Below, piece by piece: positions 7,174-15,899 of a stretch of DNA of 60,221 bases. A model generated the notes under the pieces. The model was not told the DNA's origin. It saw only the letters and a program-made list of their open reading frames with translations, and ran no database searches. The stretch is from an uncultured Chthonomonas sp. (GTDB lineage: Bacteria > Armatimonadota > Chthonomonadetes > Chthonomonadales > CAJBBX01): the NCBI GenBank assembly GCA_903951425.1, contig CAJBBX010000017.1:1-60221 (forward strand). Reading direction: 5' to 3'. The translations under genes and the position numbers were made by a program. The first letter of the stretch is position 1, and each line of letters begins with the position of its first letter.

Positions 7174-7878
7174 CTAGTGCGCGTTCTCTTCGTCCTGTCC
7201 TACGCCGAGCCGAGGCGCGGGTCTCGCGGCAAGCAGATTCTCGACATCCTCAAGCGCACCCACTCTGCGCACGATGCTGCCGGGGCAGAGCAACACATAT
7301 GCTGGCGTCCCGCCGATCCCGAGCGATCTTGCGGCACGGATCGACTGGCTGACCCGGTCGGTGGCACCGCTCTCCGGTAGTGCGGGACGGCCTGTCTTCT
7401 CCAAGTTGGCCTCTGCCCTCCGTAACAGCGCTCCGTCGATTCCGTCCGAGTACAGGAGATCGTGGGTTGCCCAGTAGTCAACCGCATTCCCGGCGCGGTT
7501 TGCCAGCACCGCCGCGTTCATTGCGAGCGGGTGAATACTCGTAAGCGGTAGATCCCGGAAGACGAAGCTCAGGTCCCTCTCGTGTCGTCGGAGGAGGGCT
7601 CTGACCTTTGGCGCGGCCGCCCTGCAAGGCCCGCATTGGTAGTCGCCAAACTCGACCAGGGTGAACTGCGCCCCCGCCCACCCACGAATGTGGGGTTCGT
7701 TGCCCATCACCTCAGCCGGACAGGCATTGTACCGACCTACGGCGGCAAGCCGCCTTGTTTCCCGCGCCCAGCCGTACTGCCTTACCGCCATTCCCGCAAA
7801 CACGCCCGTGAGCATCACGAATAGGACAACGATGGCACAGTCCCCTCTGCCAAGCCGGGCCGTCTCGGAGTCCTGCAT
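7174..7878 (-). CDS. Membrane-anchored DsbA-like thiol oxidoreductase
   Basis: The 234-residue protein has one N-terminal membrane segment (about 14-33) and then a thioredoxin-fold domain outside the membrane. The active site is FGDYQCGPC (Cys82, Cys85), and the cis-proline loop is GGTPAYVL (Pro192). The insert between them and the HPLAMNAA helix match DsbA/DsbG-type proteins rather than cytoplasmic thioredoxin. A CGPC active site is more reducing than the CPHC of classic DsbA, so it could be an oxidase or an isomerase. A GGAGAGC site precedes the ATG. The clear candidate clients are the 12-cysteine protein and the cysteine-rich pseudopilin of the same cluster. Confidence 0.82.
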   Translation of the reverse strand: MQDSETARLGRGDCAIVVLFVMLTGVFAGMAVRQYGWARETRRLAAVGRYNACPAEVMGNEPHIRGWAGAQFTLVEFGDYQCGPCRAAAPKVRALLRRHERDLSFVFRDLPLTSIHPLAMNAAVLANRAGNAVDYWATHDLLYSDGIDGALLRRAEANLEKTGRPALPESGATDRVSQSIRAARSLGIGGTPAYVLLCPGSIVRRVGALEDVENLLAARPAPRLGVGQDEENAH

Positions 7879-7914
7879 GCTCTGCTCTCCAACTCGACAT
7901 ACTTACCGGCATCC

Positions 7915-7959
7915 GGTGCGGCGCCGATCCAGCCGCGCCGCGTTACGTGGCGCCGCACC
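7915..7959. promoter_or_regulatory. Inverted repeat GGTGCGGCGCC between regulator and dsbA-like gene
   Basis: GGTGCGGCGCC at 7915-7925 and its exact reverse complement at 7949-7959 flank a 23-base spacer. The repeat lies between the LuxR-type gene and the dsbA-like gene, 37 to 81 bases ahead of the latter's start. The same 10-mer, GTGCGGCGCC, occurs at 8319-8328, 78 bases ahead of the regulator gene. This fits a binding site of the regulator; an RNA hairpin is the alternative. Confidence 0.5.
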
Positions 7960-8028
7960 AAGAATAACGGTCGGCCCATTGGGCAGTCCATAGGCGAATG
8001 ACCTATTTCCGGCACCCAGTGGCCGAGC

Positions 8029-8241
8029 TCAAGGCGTGCCGTTCACCCAGCCGACCCGAAGGGCATGGACGACCAGTTGCACACGGTGCTCCAATCCGGC
8101 CTTTTCGCGCAGGTGTTCGAGATGGCAGTTAACGGTGCCAACCGAGACGCAGAGGAACGCGGCCGTCGCGCTGACACTTCCGAACCGCATATAGGCGGAC
8201 AGAACCTCCAACTCCCGGTCGCTCGGCAACGCGTTATCCAT
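8029..8241 (-). CDS. Stand-alone LuxR/GerE-type HTH regulator
   Basis: The 70-residue protein is little more than a LuxR C-terminal helix-turn-helix: LPSDRELEVLSAY, then SVSATAAFLCVSVGTVNCHL with the recognition helix, then HLREKAGLEHRVQLVVHAL. It has no receiver or autoinducer domain, like GerE. GGAG lies eight bases before the ATG. It is the first gene on this strand ahead of the dsbA-like cluster, 150 bases apart, and copies of a GTGCGGCGCC motif flank it. Regulation of the cluster is an inference from position. Confidence 0.8.
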   Translation of the reverse strand: MDNALPSDRELEVLSAYMRFGSVSATAAFLCVSVGTVNCHLEHLREKAGLEHRVQLVVHALRVGWVNGTP

Positions 8242-8698
8242 AGCGTTCTCCAGATTATCAACTCGGCATTTAAACCATCGTCGATGACATGATCGGCCGC
8301 CACGCCACAGGCATATCAGTGCGGCGCCACCTCGCCGCTGACGTTACCGAAGTGTCTCCCCGAGCGGGGGAACCGCCGGGCACACCAGGCCCGGAGGCCA
8401 CATAGATGGCCGTGAGAAGCCGGCCCGTCGCGCAATGCACATGCGACCTGTGTCGTCCGCGGTTGCGTCATCCTCCGCCTCACCCAGAAGATCATTGATC
8501 CATTGTAGATAAGCGTGGATGGGCGTCTTCTAGAGTACCGTGCTTGTGGCCGAGTCTTAGTGCCATTCGAGCCCGCGCGAATGGTAACAGGCAAGCACCC
8601 GACCATGGGGATTTCCAAGCCTGGCAAGTAGCGGTCGCAGTCGATGGCACCGAATGCCGCGTGGAGGGAAAGGGAGGCGGCCCAAAGGCGTGCCGCCA
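8242..8698. other. Gene-free stretch upstream of the LuxR-type gene
   Basis: I find no credible gene in these 457 bases. They hold one copy of GTGCGGCGCC at 8319-8328, the likely promoter region of the minus-strand cluster. A relatively AT-rich patch lies around 8485-8520. The far end borders the duplicated fragment. No clear -35/-10 pair could be assigned. Confidence 0.5.
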
Positions 8699-8872
8699 GC
8701 CGACATCTTCGCCGACTGCGACATGGTCTTCGGCCCCGGCGCGGCGCTCCCCGAGGGTCAACCGCTGCCCCGCGTCCAGACCAAGTCCACCGTGCAGCTC
8801 ATGCTCGGAGGGAAGCTGATGAAGGAGGGCATGAAGCCCTGACGGCCGCGGACCGCCGACGCGGGGGCGCGG
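8699..8872 (+). pseudogene. Duplicated 3' fragment of the 1043-2215 gene
   Basis: These 174 bases repeat 2054-2245 almost exactly, with an 18-base deletion that removes TMVGFG from the protein and one G-to-A change. The copy keeps the original stop codon (8840-8842) and 30 bases beyond it. There is no 5' part and no ribosome site, so it is not expected to be expressed. The near identity indicates a recent DNA-level duplication across about 6.6 kb. A 62-residue frame from 8654 is only the chance extension of this fragment. Confidence 0.85.
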
Positions 8873-8886
8873 CCGATGCTTCGCCC

Positions 8887-10011
8887 CTACGGCCCCGGTC
8901 TCAGCGCCGCGCCCTGGCCGGCGGGCATCCCTTCGTGATCTCCGTCCTGACCCGGCGCATCCGAGGGCCGAACCAGGGTCTGGGTCTGAGCAGCGCCCAT
9001 GCCTGCGGGACGGAGCAGGAGATCGGCGTCCGGCGCCGACGCCGGGCGCAAGAGGACGCCGGCCAGCGCAGTCCGGAGGGCGCTGGCCTCGATGGCGGGC
9101 AAGGCCTCGAGAGCCGCCGCCCTCACCTGCGTGTCTTTCGTCGAAGCGACCAGTCGTCGGACGGCGGCGGCGCTTCTCTCGTCGCCAATCTGCGTAAGGG
9201 CACTCAGTATGGCGAGTACGAGCTTCGGGTTCCTGTGCTTCAGGCCGGCATGGAGGCCTTGCAGCGCCTCAGGGCCAAAGTGCGGCGCGTCATGTGCTCG
9301 CACACGCTGCAGGCCCTGGTCGAGCCCCGCTGCCGCGACGTGCGCAGCGCCTTTGTCGTCGAGGTGCGCCGCCAACATGGCCACGACGCGCACATCGTCG
9401 ACCTGCGCAAGATCCTTGAGCAGGCCGGCGCGAAAGGCCAGTTCCCGGTCCGCGAGCACGAGGCTCGCCAGTTGGGTGTATAGATTCAGGTAGCCGATCC
9501 GGCCTTCGAGGACCTTGGGAAGGCCCAGCCACCCGAGCCCGTCGAGAGCAAACAACAGCCCGACCGCCGCCAAGGGGCCCCATACAACGGCAAGACGAAC
9601 CCTGTTCATGGTTCGGCTCGCTCGCAGCCAACCCCGCACGACCTCACGGAGGGCGTCCAGTGACGTCGGCGTGCAGATCCGGAGGATGGTCCCGAGCGCT
9701 CCTGACCGGACGTCTCTCCGACGTGAGCGAAGCAGCCGCACCAGGGCCGACGTGGCAGGATCGCCGATCAGCTCAAGCGCTTTGAATGCCGCATTCCGAG
9801 TTCTCTCGGTCCTCGATCTGCACAACCGCTCAAGCGCCACGACTGCCGGCACGCCGAGGGCCGCAGCGGCCGCGATGCGCCGGTCGCGGTCGGGTTGCGG
9901 CAGCAGGTACATACCATCCAACTGCCGGACGGCCCTCTCGACGTCAGTTACCTGCTTCAACCCGTCTGCCTCCGAACAACGCCGAATGGGCGCCCGCGCC
10001 TTGCGTGCCAC
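8887..10011 (-). CDS. HEAT-repeat membrane protein
   Basis: The 374-residue protein has HEAT-like helical repeats before and after one hydrophobic segment (about residues 138-160, VWGPLAAVGLLFALDGLG). Examples are ALELIGDPATSALVRLL and ALTQIGDERSAAAVRRL. HEAT arrays are protein-binding scaffolds; no enzymatic motif is seen. The C-terminus has PDADLLLRPA and then LVRP, which is shared with the HEAT protein at 18038-19543. The start shown is GTG 10011, 51 bases after cinA; ATG 9912 is an alternative and neither has a strong ribosome site. Very likely co-transcribed with cinA. Confidence 0.7.
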   Translation of the reverse strand: MARKARAPIRRCSEADGLKQVTDVERAVRQLDGMYLLPQPDRDRRIAAAAALGVPAVVALERLCRSRTERTRNAAFKALELIGDPATSALVRLLRSRRRDVRSGALGTILRICTPTSLDALREVVRGWLRASRTMNRVRLAVVWGPLAAVGLLFALDGLGWLGLPKVLEGRIGYLNLYTQLASLVLADRELAFRAGLLKDLAQVDDVRVVAMLAAHLDDKGAAHVAAAGLDQGLQRVRAHDAPHFGPEALQGLHAGLKHRNPKLVLAILSALTQIGDERSAAAVRRLVASTKDTQVRAAALEALPAIEASALRTALAGVLLRPASAPDADLLLRPAGMGAAQTQTLVRPSDAPGQDGDHEGMPAGQGAALRPGP

Positions 10012-10062
10012 GTTGCGCTACCTACGGGACCGGCCAATGCCGGCGCCCCTACGGCCCCGGCA

Positions 10063-11313
10063 TCAGCGCCGCACCCTCGCCAACACCCGGGTCCGTAGCT
10101 GCGCCAGCGCCGACTGGGTAGCTCTCCATCGCACGTCCTTGCGCTGCCCGAAGAAGAGGCAGCGCTCGGCTTCGGCACCCTCTGGGTCGGCTACAGCCAC
10201 GTAGACGAGGCCCGCCGGCTTCTCGGCGGTGCCGCCGTCGGGGCCGGCCACGCCGGTGATGCCGATGCCGTAGTCCGCGCCGAAGCGCCTGCGGATGCCG
10301 TCGGCCATGGCGCAGGCCACCTCGGGGCTGACGGCGCCGTGGGCGGCGATGAGATCGGCCGGTACGGCGGCAAGGTCGGTCTTGGCCGCATTGGTGTAGG
10401 TGATGGCGCCGCCGAGGAACGCGGTCGAGCTGCCCGGCACGTCGGTGATGCGCGAGCCCAGCAGGCCACCTGTGCAGCTTTCGGCGACGGCGACGGTCAG
10501 CTTGCTCTTGGTGAGCAGCTTCACCACCGCGGCCTCCAGCGTCTCGTCGTCGAAGGCGTAGACGTGGTCGCCCAGCCGCTCGATGATGCGGGCCACCATG
10601 GGCTCGATCAGCGCGTCCGCCGCCTCGGCCGAGGACTCCCTGGCCGTCACGCGGAGGTGGACCTCGCCGGTCTTGGCGTAGGGGGCCACCGTGGGCGCCT
10701 CAGAGGCCATCAGGTCCTTCAGCCGGTCCTCGGCCACCGACTCGCCCATGCCGCAGACGCGCAGCACGCGCGACCGGATCGTCCGGCCGCCGGTCCGCTC
10801 GGCCAGCCAGGGGACGATCTGGTTGTCCACCATGGGCACGAACTCATTGGGCGGGCCGGGCAGGGCGATGCCGGTCTTGCCGCCCATCTCGATGAGGATG
10901 CCCGGCGCCGTGCCGTTGGGGTTTGGGATGGCGCGGCCGTGGTCGGGCACGTAGGCCTGCCGCAGGTTGCTCTCCAGCACGCTCATGCCGCGCTTGGCGA
11001 AGAACTGCCGCAAGCCGTCGGCGATCCCCTCGTCCATGTGCAAGGTGTCGCCCATGGCCTCGGCCAGGGTCTCGCGGGAGATGTCGTCCATGGTGGGGCC
11101 GAGACCGCCGATGGTGAAGACCACATCGTTCTGCTCGACGGCCTCGCGGAGGACGGCCAGCAGACGGTCGTGGTTATCGCCAATGGTGACGCGGCGGTAG
11201 ACGGAGACGCCGTACTGCGAGAGCACCCGCGCCAGATACGCGGCGTCGGTGTCCACGATCTGCCCGAGCAGCAGTTCGGTACCTACGGAGACGATCTCGG
11301 CCCTGAGGTCCAT
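10063..11313 (-). CDS. cinA: CinA, two-domain nicotinamide-nucleotide amidohydrolase
   Basis: This 416-residue protein matches CinA over its full length. The N-terminal molybdopterin-binding-like (COG1058) domain opens EIVSVGTELLLGQIVDTDA and has FTIGGLGPTMDD. The C-terminal PncC-type domain has VAVAESCTGG, the catalytic Ser-Cys region, and GITGVAGPDGGTAEKPAG. The enzyme hydrolyses NMN in pyridine nucleotide recycling; some CinA proteins also act on ADP-ribose. A TAGGAG site precedes the ATG. It follows the GH130-like gene by 12 bases. Confidence 0.93.
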   Translation of the reverse strand: MDLRAEIVSVGTELLLGQIVDTDAAYLARVLSQYGVSVYRRVTIGDNHDRLLAVLREAVEQNDVVFTIGGLGPTMDDISRETLAEAMGDTLHMDEGIADGLRQFFAKRGMSVLESNLRQAYVPDHGRAIPNPNGTAPGILIEMGGKTGIALPGPPNEFVPMVDNQIVPWLAERTGGRTIRSRVLRVCGMGESVAEDRLKDLMASEAPTVAPYAKTGEVHLRVTARESSAEAADALIEPMVARIIERLGDHVYAFDDETLEAAVVKLLTKSKLTVAVAESCTGGLLGSRITDVPGSSTAFLGGAITYTNAAKTDLAAVPADLIAAHGAVSPEVACAMADGIRRRFGADYGIGITGVAGPDGGTAEKPAGLVYVAVADPEGAEAERCLFFGQRKDVRWRATQSALAQLRTRVLARVRR

Positions 11314-11325
11314 GGTTGGCTGCTC

Positions 11326-12316
11326 CTACGTGTGGTTGCGCTTCAGCCAGTCGATCAGCTCATCGGCCTGCGCGAAGCAGAGGCCGGTGACCGTGTCGGC
11401 GCAGCCGTAGTACATGGCGATGCGGCCCGTGGGCGCGTCGCAGAGGGCGGCGCAGGGGAAGGCCACGTTCGGCACGTCACCCACGCACTCGTAGAGCGTC
11501 TGCGGCGACATGATGTAGGGCGCCGAGCGGTAGATCACCTTCCAGGGGCCGGTCGATGTCCAGCAGCGCCACGCCGGTGCTGTAGACGAAGCCGTTGCAG
11601 CTCGTCAGCACGCCGTGGTAGACCAGCAGCCATCCCTCGTTGGTCTCGATGGGGATGGGGCCGGCGCCGATCTTGGTCGACTGCCAGCCGCCGCAGGGGC
11701 TCATGACGTGCCGGTGGCATCCCCAGTGGGCCATGTCCGGGCTCACGCTGTAGTAGATGTCGCCGAAGGGCGTGTGGCCGTTGTCGCTGGGCCGGGAGAG
11801 CATGGCGTACTTGCCGTTGATCTTCCGCGGGAAGAGGACCCCGTTGCGGTTGAAGGGCAGGTAGGCGTTCTCAAGCTGGTGGAAGGTCCTGAAGTCGAAG
11901 GTGTAGCCCACGCCGATGGTGGGGCCGTGGTAGCCGTTGCACCAGGTGATGTAGTATCGGTCGTCGATCCAGCAGACGCGCGGGTCGTAGCCGTACTCCC
12001 AGTGGCCGATCTCCGGGTCGTCGCACTGCCAGTGGATGCGCTCGGGCTCCAGCTCCCAGCTGATGCCGTCCTTGCTGCGCCCGGCGTGGAGCTGCATGTT
12101 CCGCTGGTTATCGTCGCAGCGGAAGACGCCCGCGAACTCGCTGCCGAAGGGCACCACGGCGCTGTTGAAGATGGAGTTGGAAGTGGGGATGAGATCCCGG
12201 GGGATCACCGGGTTCCCGGAGTAGCGCCAGACGACGGCGTTGCTCCCGGCCGGCTTCTCTTCCCACGGGATATTGGGCAGCGGATCGCCCATTACGGTCT
12301 TGCTCTCTGTCGGCAT
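11326..12316 (-). CDS. GH130-like glycosidase/phosphorylase, single-base frameshift
   Basis: The protein resembles glycoside hydrolase family 130 (mannoside phosphorylases and related hydrolases), a five-bladed propeller: [68 protein letters not shown]. The frame breaks at a run of four Cs (11548-11545 on the minus strand). Removing one C joins [10 protein letters not shown] to [14 protein letters not shown] and restores a 329-residue protein of normal length that ends at 11326. The upstream part alone would stop at 11477. The ATG at 12316 is preceded by GGGAG. Either a recent mutation or a sequencing error; the downstream part shows no other decay. Confidence 0.8.
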
Positions 12317-12534
12317 CGGTCGCTCCCTGCGCTGCGGTCTCGCGCCAGGCCCGCGGGCGGCGCTGCAGCCACTGCGGCCAGATTCGCCGCCAATGCGCCC
12401 GACTCCTTTGCCGGCCACGGGCGATAGGGCCGGGCGTGGCTGGGATAGCCCATATAATGGGATATACAGCGAAGCGTGGACGCTGCCGTGCAGGTCTGGT
12501 CCCGCGTGAGCACCAGAAGGGCGGAGTCGACCTC

Positions 12535-15500
12535 ATGATCACTAGAGCCTTATACGCGGCGGTCGTGGCAGCCTGCATGGCCGGCCGGGCCAGCGCTCAG
12601 CCGCAAGCCGGGGGCCAACCGGTGACATGGGGAGCCGGCACCTATGGACAGCTCGGGAGCGGCCTTACCTCCGATCGCCTGTCTCCGGGCGATACGATCA
12701 GACTGCCGAAGTGCACCGCGGCTGCGAGCGGCGTGTACCACACGCTGTTCCTCACCTCGGACGGCCGCGTCCTCGCCGCAGGCCACAACGAGTACGGGCA
12801 GTTGGGCGACGGCTCAGCCCTGGGGTCGAGCCGAGCGGCCCCGCTGGCCGTACCGGGAATCACGAACGCGGTGGCGGTGGCCGCAGGCGCGTACCACAGT
12901 CTGGCCCTTCTTGCTGACGGCACCGTGATGGCCTGGGGATACAACGCCCACGGGCAGCTTGGCGATGGGACAACCACAGACAGGGCCACGCCCACGCCGG
13001 CGAGCGGTCTGGCCTCCGTGACCCATCTCGCGGCAGGCGGGCACCACTCGGTGGCCGTCCTGTCCGGCGGCGCCGTCTATACATGGGGCTACAACGCGGA
13101 CGGACAGGTTGGCAACGGGACCACTACAGACCGACCAAATCCCGGCCCTGTAGTTGGCCTGACGGGTGTCGTTGCCGTTGCCGCGGGCGCCGCGCACACG
13201 TTGGCGCTGAAGTCGGACGGCGCCATGCGAGCGTGGGGCCACAACGGCCATGGCCAGCTCGGAGATGGATCGACGACGAACGCGAGCACGCCGGTCGCGG
13301 TGAGCGGGATCACCGCGGCAGTGTCGATTGGCGCGGGCAGCAACCACAGTCTAGCCGTCCTGGTCGCCGGCGCCGTTCAGGCGTGGGGCAGTAACAGCGG
13401 CGGTCAACTCGGCGATGGATCCACCACCAGCAGGCCGCTCCCAGTGGCCGCCCTGGGCATCACGACCGCTACGGCCGTCGCGGCCGGAGAGGCCCACAGC
13501 GCGGCGAGACTGAGCAACGGCACGGTTGCGACCTGGGGCGCAGACACAAACGGGGTACTGGGGAACGGTGCGGGCGGCGACACGTTGGTACCGCAGCCGG
13601 TGCCGGGCCTAAGCGGAATAGCCTCGATCTGCTCATCGAACATGCAGTGCCATGCCGTAACGGCGGGCGGGGCGGCCTTCGGCTGGGGTTCGGATGCATA
13701 CGGGAGTCTCGGGGAAGGCGGCAGCAACTTCCGTTCGGCTCCCGCACCGATCTGCGCGCTGGATTCGGCGGTCCAGGTGGCCATGGGCGAATACCACACT
13801 CTCGCGGTGCGGGAGGACGGCGCTCTGTTCGCCTGGGGACACAACGGGTTTGGGCAGTTGGGAGACGGCACGTTGGACTCGAGCGTCTCGCCGCGCTACA
13901 TCGGCGACCTACCGCCCGTCACCGCTGTGGCCGCCGGCTCTCACCACTCCGTGCTGCTCATAAACGACGGTACCTTGCGGACGTTCGGATACGGTGGCGA
14001 CGGCCAGTTGGGCCACGGGCTCATGGTCGACAGCAGCGTCCCGGTTGTTGTGCCGGGCATCACCACCGCGACACAAGTCTCCGCGTCGGTCGGCGCCAGC
14101 TATGCGCTCTTGGCCGACGGAACGGTCTGGGCCTGGGGTGACAATACCTATGGCCAGTTGGGCGACCCGTCGGTGCTCCTCTCGACCGCGATGCCCGTCG
14201 CAGTGGTCGGGCTGTCGGGTGTGAAAGCAATCGCCGCAGGCCCGTACCACGTGCTGGCACTGCTGACAAACGGAACGGTCGTCGCCTGGGGTCTCAACGG
14301 CGACGGGCAGTTGGGCGACGGCGGGTACACCACTTCGTACGTACCCGTTCCGGTATTGGGGCTCACCAACGTGGTCGGTATCGCGGCGGGCCTCCACCAT
14401 AGCCTCGCGGTACTGGCTGACGGCACCGTGCGCGCATGGGGGTACAACGGCGACGGTCAGCTTGGCGACGGGACCGGAGTGTCCAGCCCCACTCCCGTAG
14501 TGGTCACCGGTCTCTTCAGCGTCACGGCGGTCGCCTCCCGCCATAAGACCAGTCTGGCACTGCACGCAGACGGAGAGGTCTCTGCGTGGGGATACAACGG
14601 CTCCGGCCAGATCGGCGACGGCACCACCACTCAGTATCTCGCACCGGTGTGGGTGCCCGACCTGCGGCATGTGACCGCGGTCGCGAGCAGTACCCTTGGC
14701 GGCATCGCGATCTCACATTGGCCCAGCACAACGCTGACGGTACCCAGCAAGTCCGGCGCCCGAGGGCAGAGCATCACCCTCGGCGCGGTGCTCCTGGCGT
14801 TCACCGGACCGGTGGTGGGGCGGACCGTTACGTTCAAAGTGAACGGCTCCGCCGTGGGTTCGGCGGTCACCGATGGCGCCGGCATCGCAGGGCTGGCCTA
14901 CACCATCCCGGACGCGCTGCCGACCGACAACGCCATCGTGGCGCGGTTCGTCGGCGACGATGAGTACAAGGGCAGTGCCGGCGCCGGCACTCTCACGCTC
15001 CCGCAGCGGGTCCCGACCAGCGTGTTCACGGTGGACCGGACCGGCATCATTACCACCACTGTGGCTCTGAAGGGTTACCTCAAGCGCACCAGCGACAACG
15101 CGTGGCTCGTCGCCAAGACGGTCGGCTTCACCGTGGCGGGCTCGAACGTCGGCTCTGCCACAACCGATGCGGGCGGCCAGGCCATTCTGAACTACGTGAT
15201 CACCACATCGGCGGGACCGCACACAATCGGCGCTTCCTTCGCCGGTGATGCTCAGTACCAACCGTCATCCTCGTCAGCCACGCTCACGGCCACCACGACC
15301 AACACCAAGGTCTATGTGGTGGATCGGACGGCCAAGATCAAGACCTACGTGGTGCTCAAGTCCTACCTCTACACCCCGACCAACGCGATCATCCCCGGCA
15401 AGCCCATGACCCTCAAGCTGGACGGGACCGTGCTCGGGTCGGGTACCACCAACGCATCGGGGTACTACCAGTTCGGCTATACGGTGGCGGAGGGTTCTGG

Positions 15501-15885
15501 AACGGGCATTCGCATCATCCGGGGCGAGTTCCCCGGCGACGGCGGGTACATGGCTTCCGCCAACACCGGCAAGCTGACCGTGACAGCGGGTGACCTCTAC
15601 ATCTGGCCCTACGTTCGCAGCGGCAAGGTTGGGACCGCCCATCCGCTCCGGGCTTACGTACGAAGCCTGCCGGACTACGTAATCCAGCCCGGCAAGTCCA
15701 TCACGTTCAAGGTGAACGGTTCAACCATCGGATCCGCGGCGGTTGCCGCCGACGGCTGGGCTGCGGTGACCTGGGCAATACCCCCGGGCGAGCCTTCAGG
15801 TGGCCACACGGCCAATGCCGAGTTCGCGGGAGACGCGTGGTATGCAGGGGTCACTGCAAACACTACGTTCAATGTCGTGCCGTAG
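12535..15885 (+). CDS. Secreted RCC1-repeat protein: 14 repeats plus four Ig-like domains
   Basis: The 1116-residue protein has a signal peptide (MITRALYAAVVAACMAGRASA). Residues about 28-725 contain 14 repeats of the RCC1 type with the core WGxNxxGQLGDG. Since RCC1 propellers have seven blades, this is probably two propellers in tandem. Residues about 730-1116 form four Ig-like domains of some 95 residues, each with VTFKVNGSxVGSA-like strands and a FxGDxxY end motif. Such domains occur in large adhesins and surface proteins. GGAG lies ahead of ATG 12535; earlier in-frame starts lack a signal peptide. The following gene is a shorter paralogue, 14 bases away. Confidence 0.85.
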   Translation: MITRALYAAVVAACMAGRASAQPQAGGQPVTWGAGTYGQLGSGLTSDRLSPGDTIRLPKCTAAASGVYHTLFLTSDGRVLAAGHNEYGQLGDGSALGSSRAAPLAVPGITNAVAVAAGAYHSLALLADGTVMAWGYNAHGQLGDGTTTDRATPTPASGLASVTHLAAGGHHSVAVLSGGAVYTWGYNADGQVGNGTTTDRPNPGPVVGLTGVVAVAAGAAHTLALKSDGAMRAWGHNGHGQLGDGSTTNASTPVAVSGITAAVSIGAGSNHSLAVLVAGAVQAWGSNSGGQLGDGSTTSRPLPVAALGITTATAVAAGEAHSAARLSNGTVATWGADTNGVLGNGAGGDTLVPQPVPGLSGIASICSSNMQCHAVTAGGAAFGWGSDAYGSLGEGGSNFRSAPAPICALDSAVQVAMGEYHTLAVREDGALFAWGHNGFGQLGDGTLDSSVSPRYIGDLPPVTAVAAGSHHSVLLINDGTLRTFGYGGDGQLGHGLMVDSSVPVVVPGITTATQVSASVGASYALLADGTVWAWGDNTYGQLGDPSVLLSTAMPVAVVGLSGVKAIAAGPYHVLALLTNGTVVAWGLNGDGQLGDGGYTTSYVPVPVLGLTNVVGIAAGLHHSLAVLADGTVRAWGYNGDGQLGDGTGVSSPTPVVVTGLFSVTAVASRHKTSLALHADGEVSAWGYNGSGQIGDGTTTQYLAPVWVPDLRHVTAVASSTLGGIAISHWPSTTLTVPSKSGARGQSITLGAVLLAFTGPVVGRTVTFKVNGSAVGSAVTDGAGIAGLAYTIPDALPTDNAIVARFVGDDEYKGSAGAGTLTLPQRVPTSVFTVDRTGIITTTVALKGYLKRTSDNAWLVAKTVGFTVAGSNVGSATTDAGGQAILNYVITTSAGPHTIGASFAGDAQYQPSSSSATLTATTTNTKVYVVDRTAKIKTYVVLKSYLYTPTNAIIPGKPMTLKLDGTVLGSGTTNASGYYQFGYTVAEGSGTGIRIIRGEFPGDGGYMASANTGKLTVTAGDLYIWPYVRSGKVGTAHPLRAYVRSLPDYVIQPGKSITFKVNGSTIGSAAVAADGWAAVTWAIPPGEPSGGHTANAEFAGDAWYAGVTANTTFNVVP

Positions 15886-15899
15886 ACCAGGAGATCACG

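Noticed and set aside
12535-14700. Regular DNA repeats that resemble an array
   Set aside because: They encode RCC1 protein repeats in frame and vary at third positions; there are no constant direct repeats with unique spacers, so not CRISPR.
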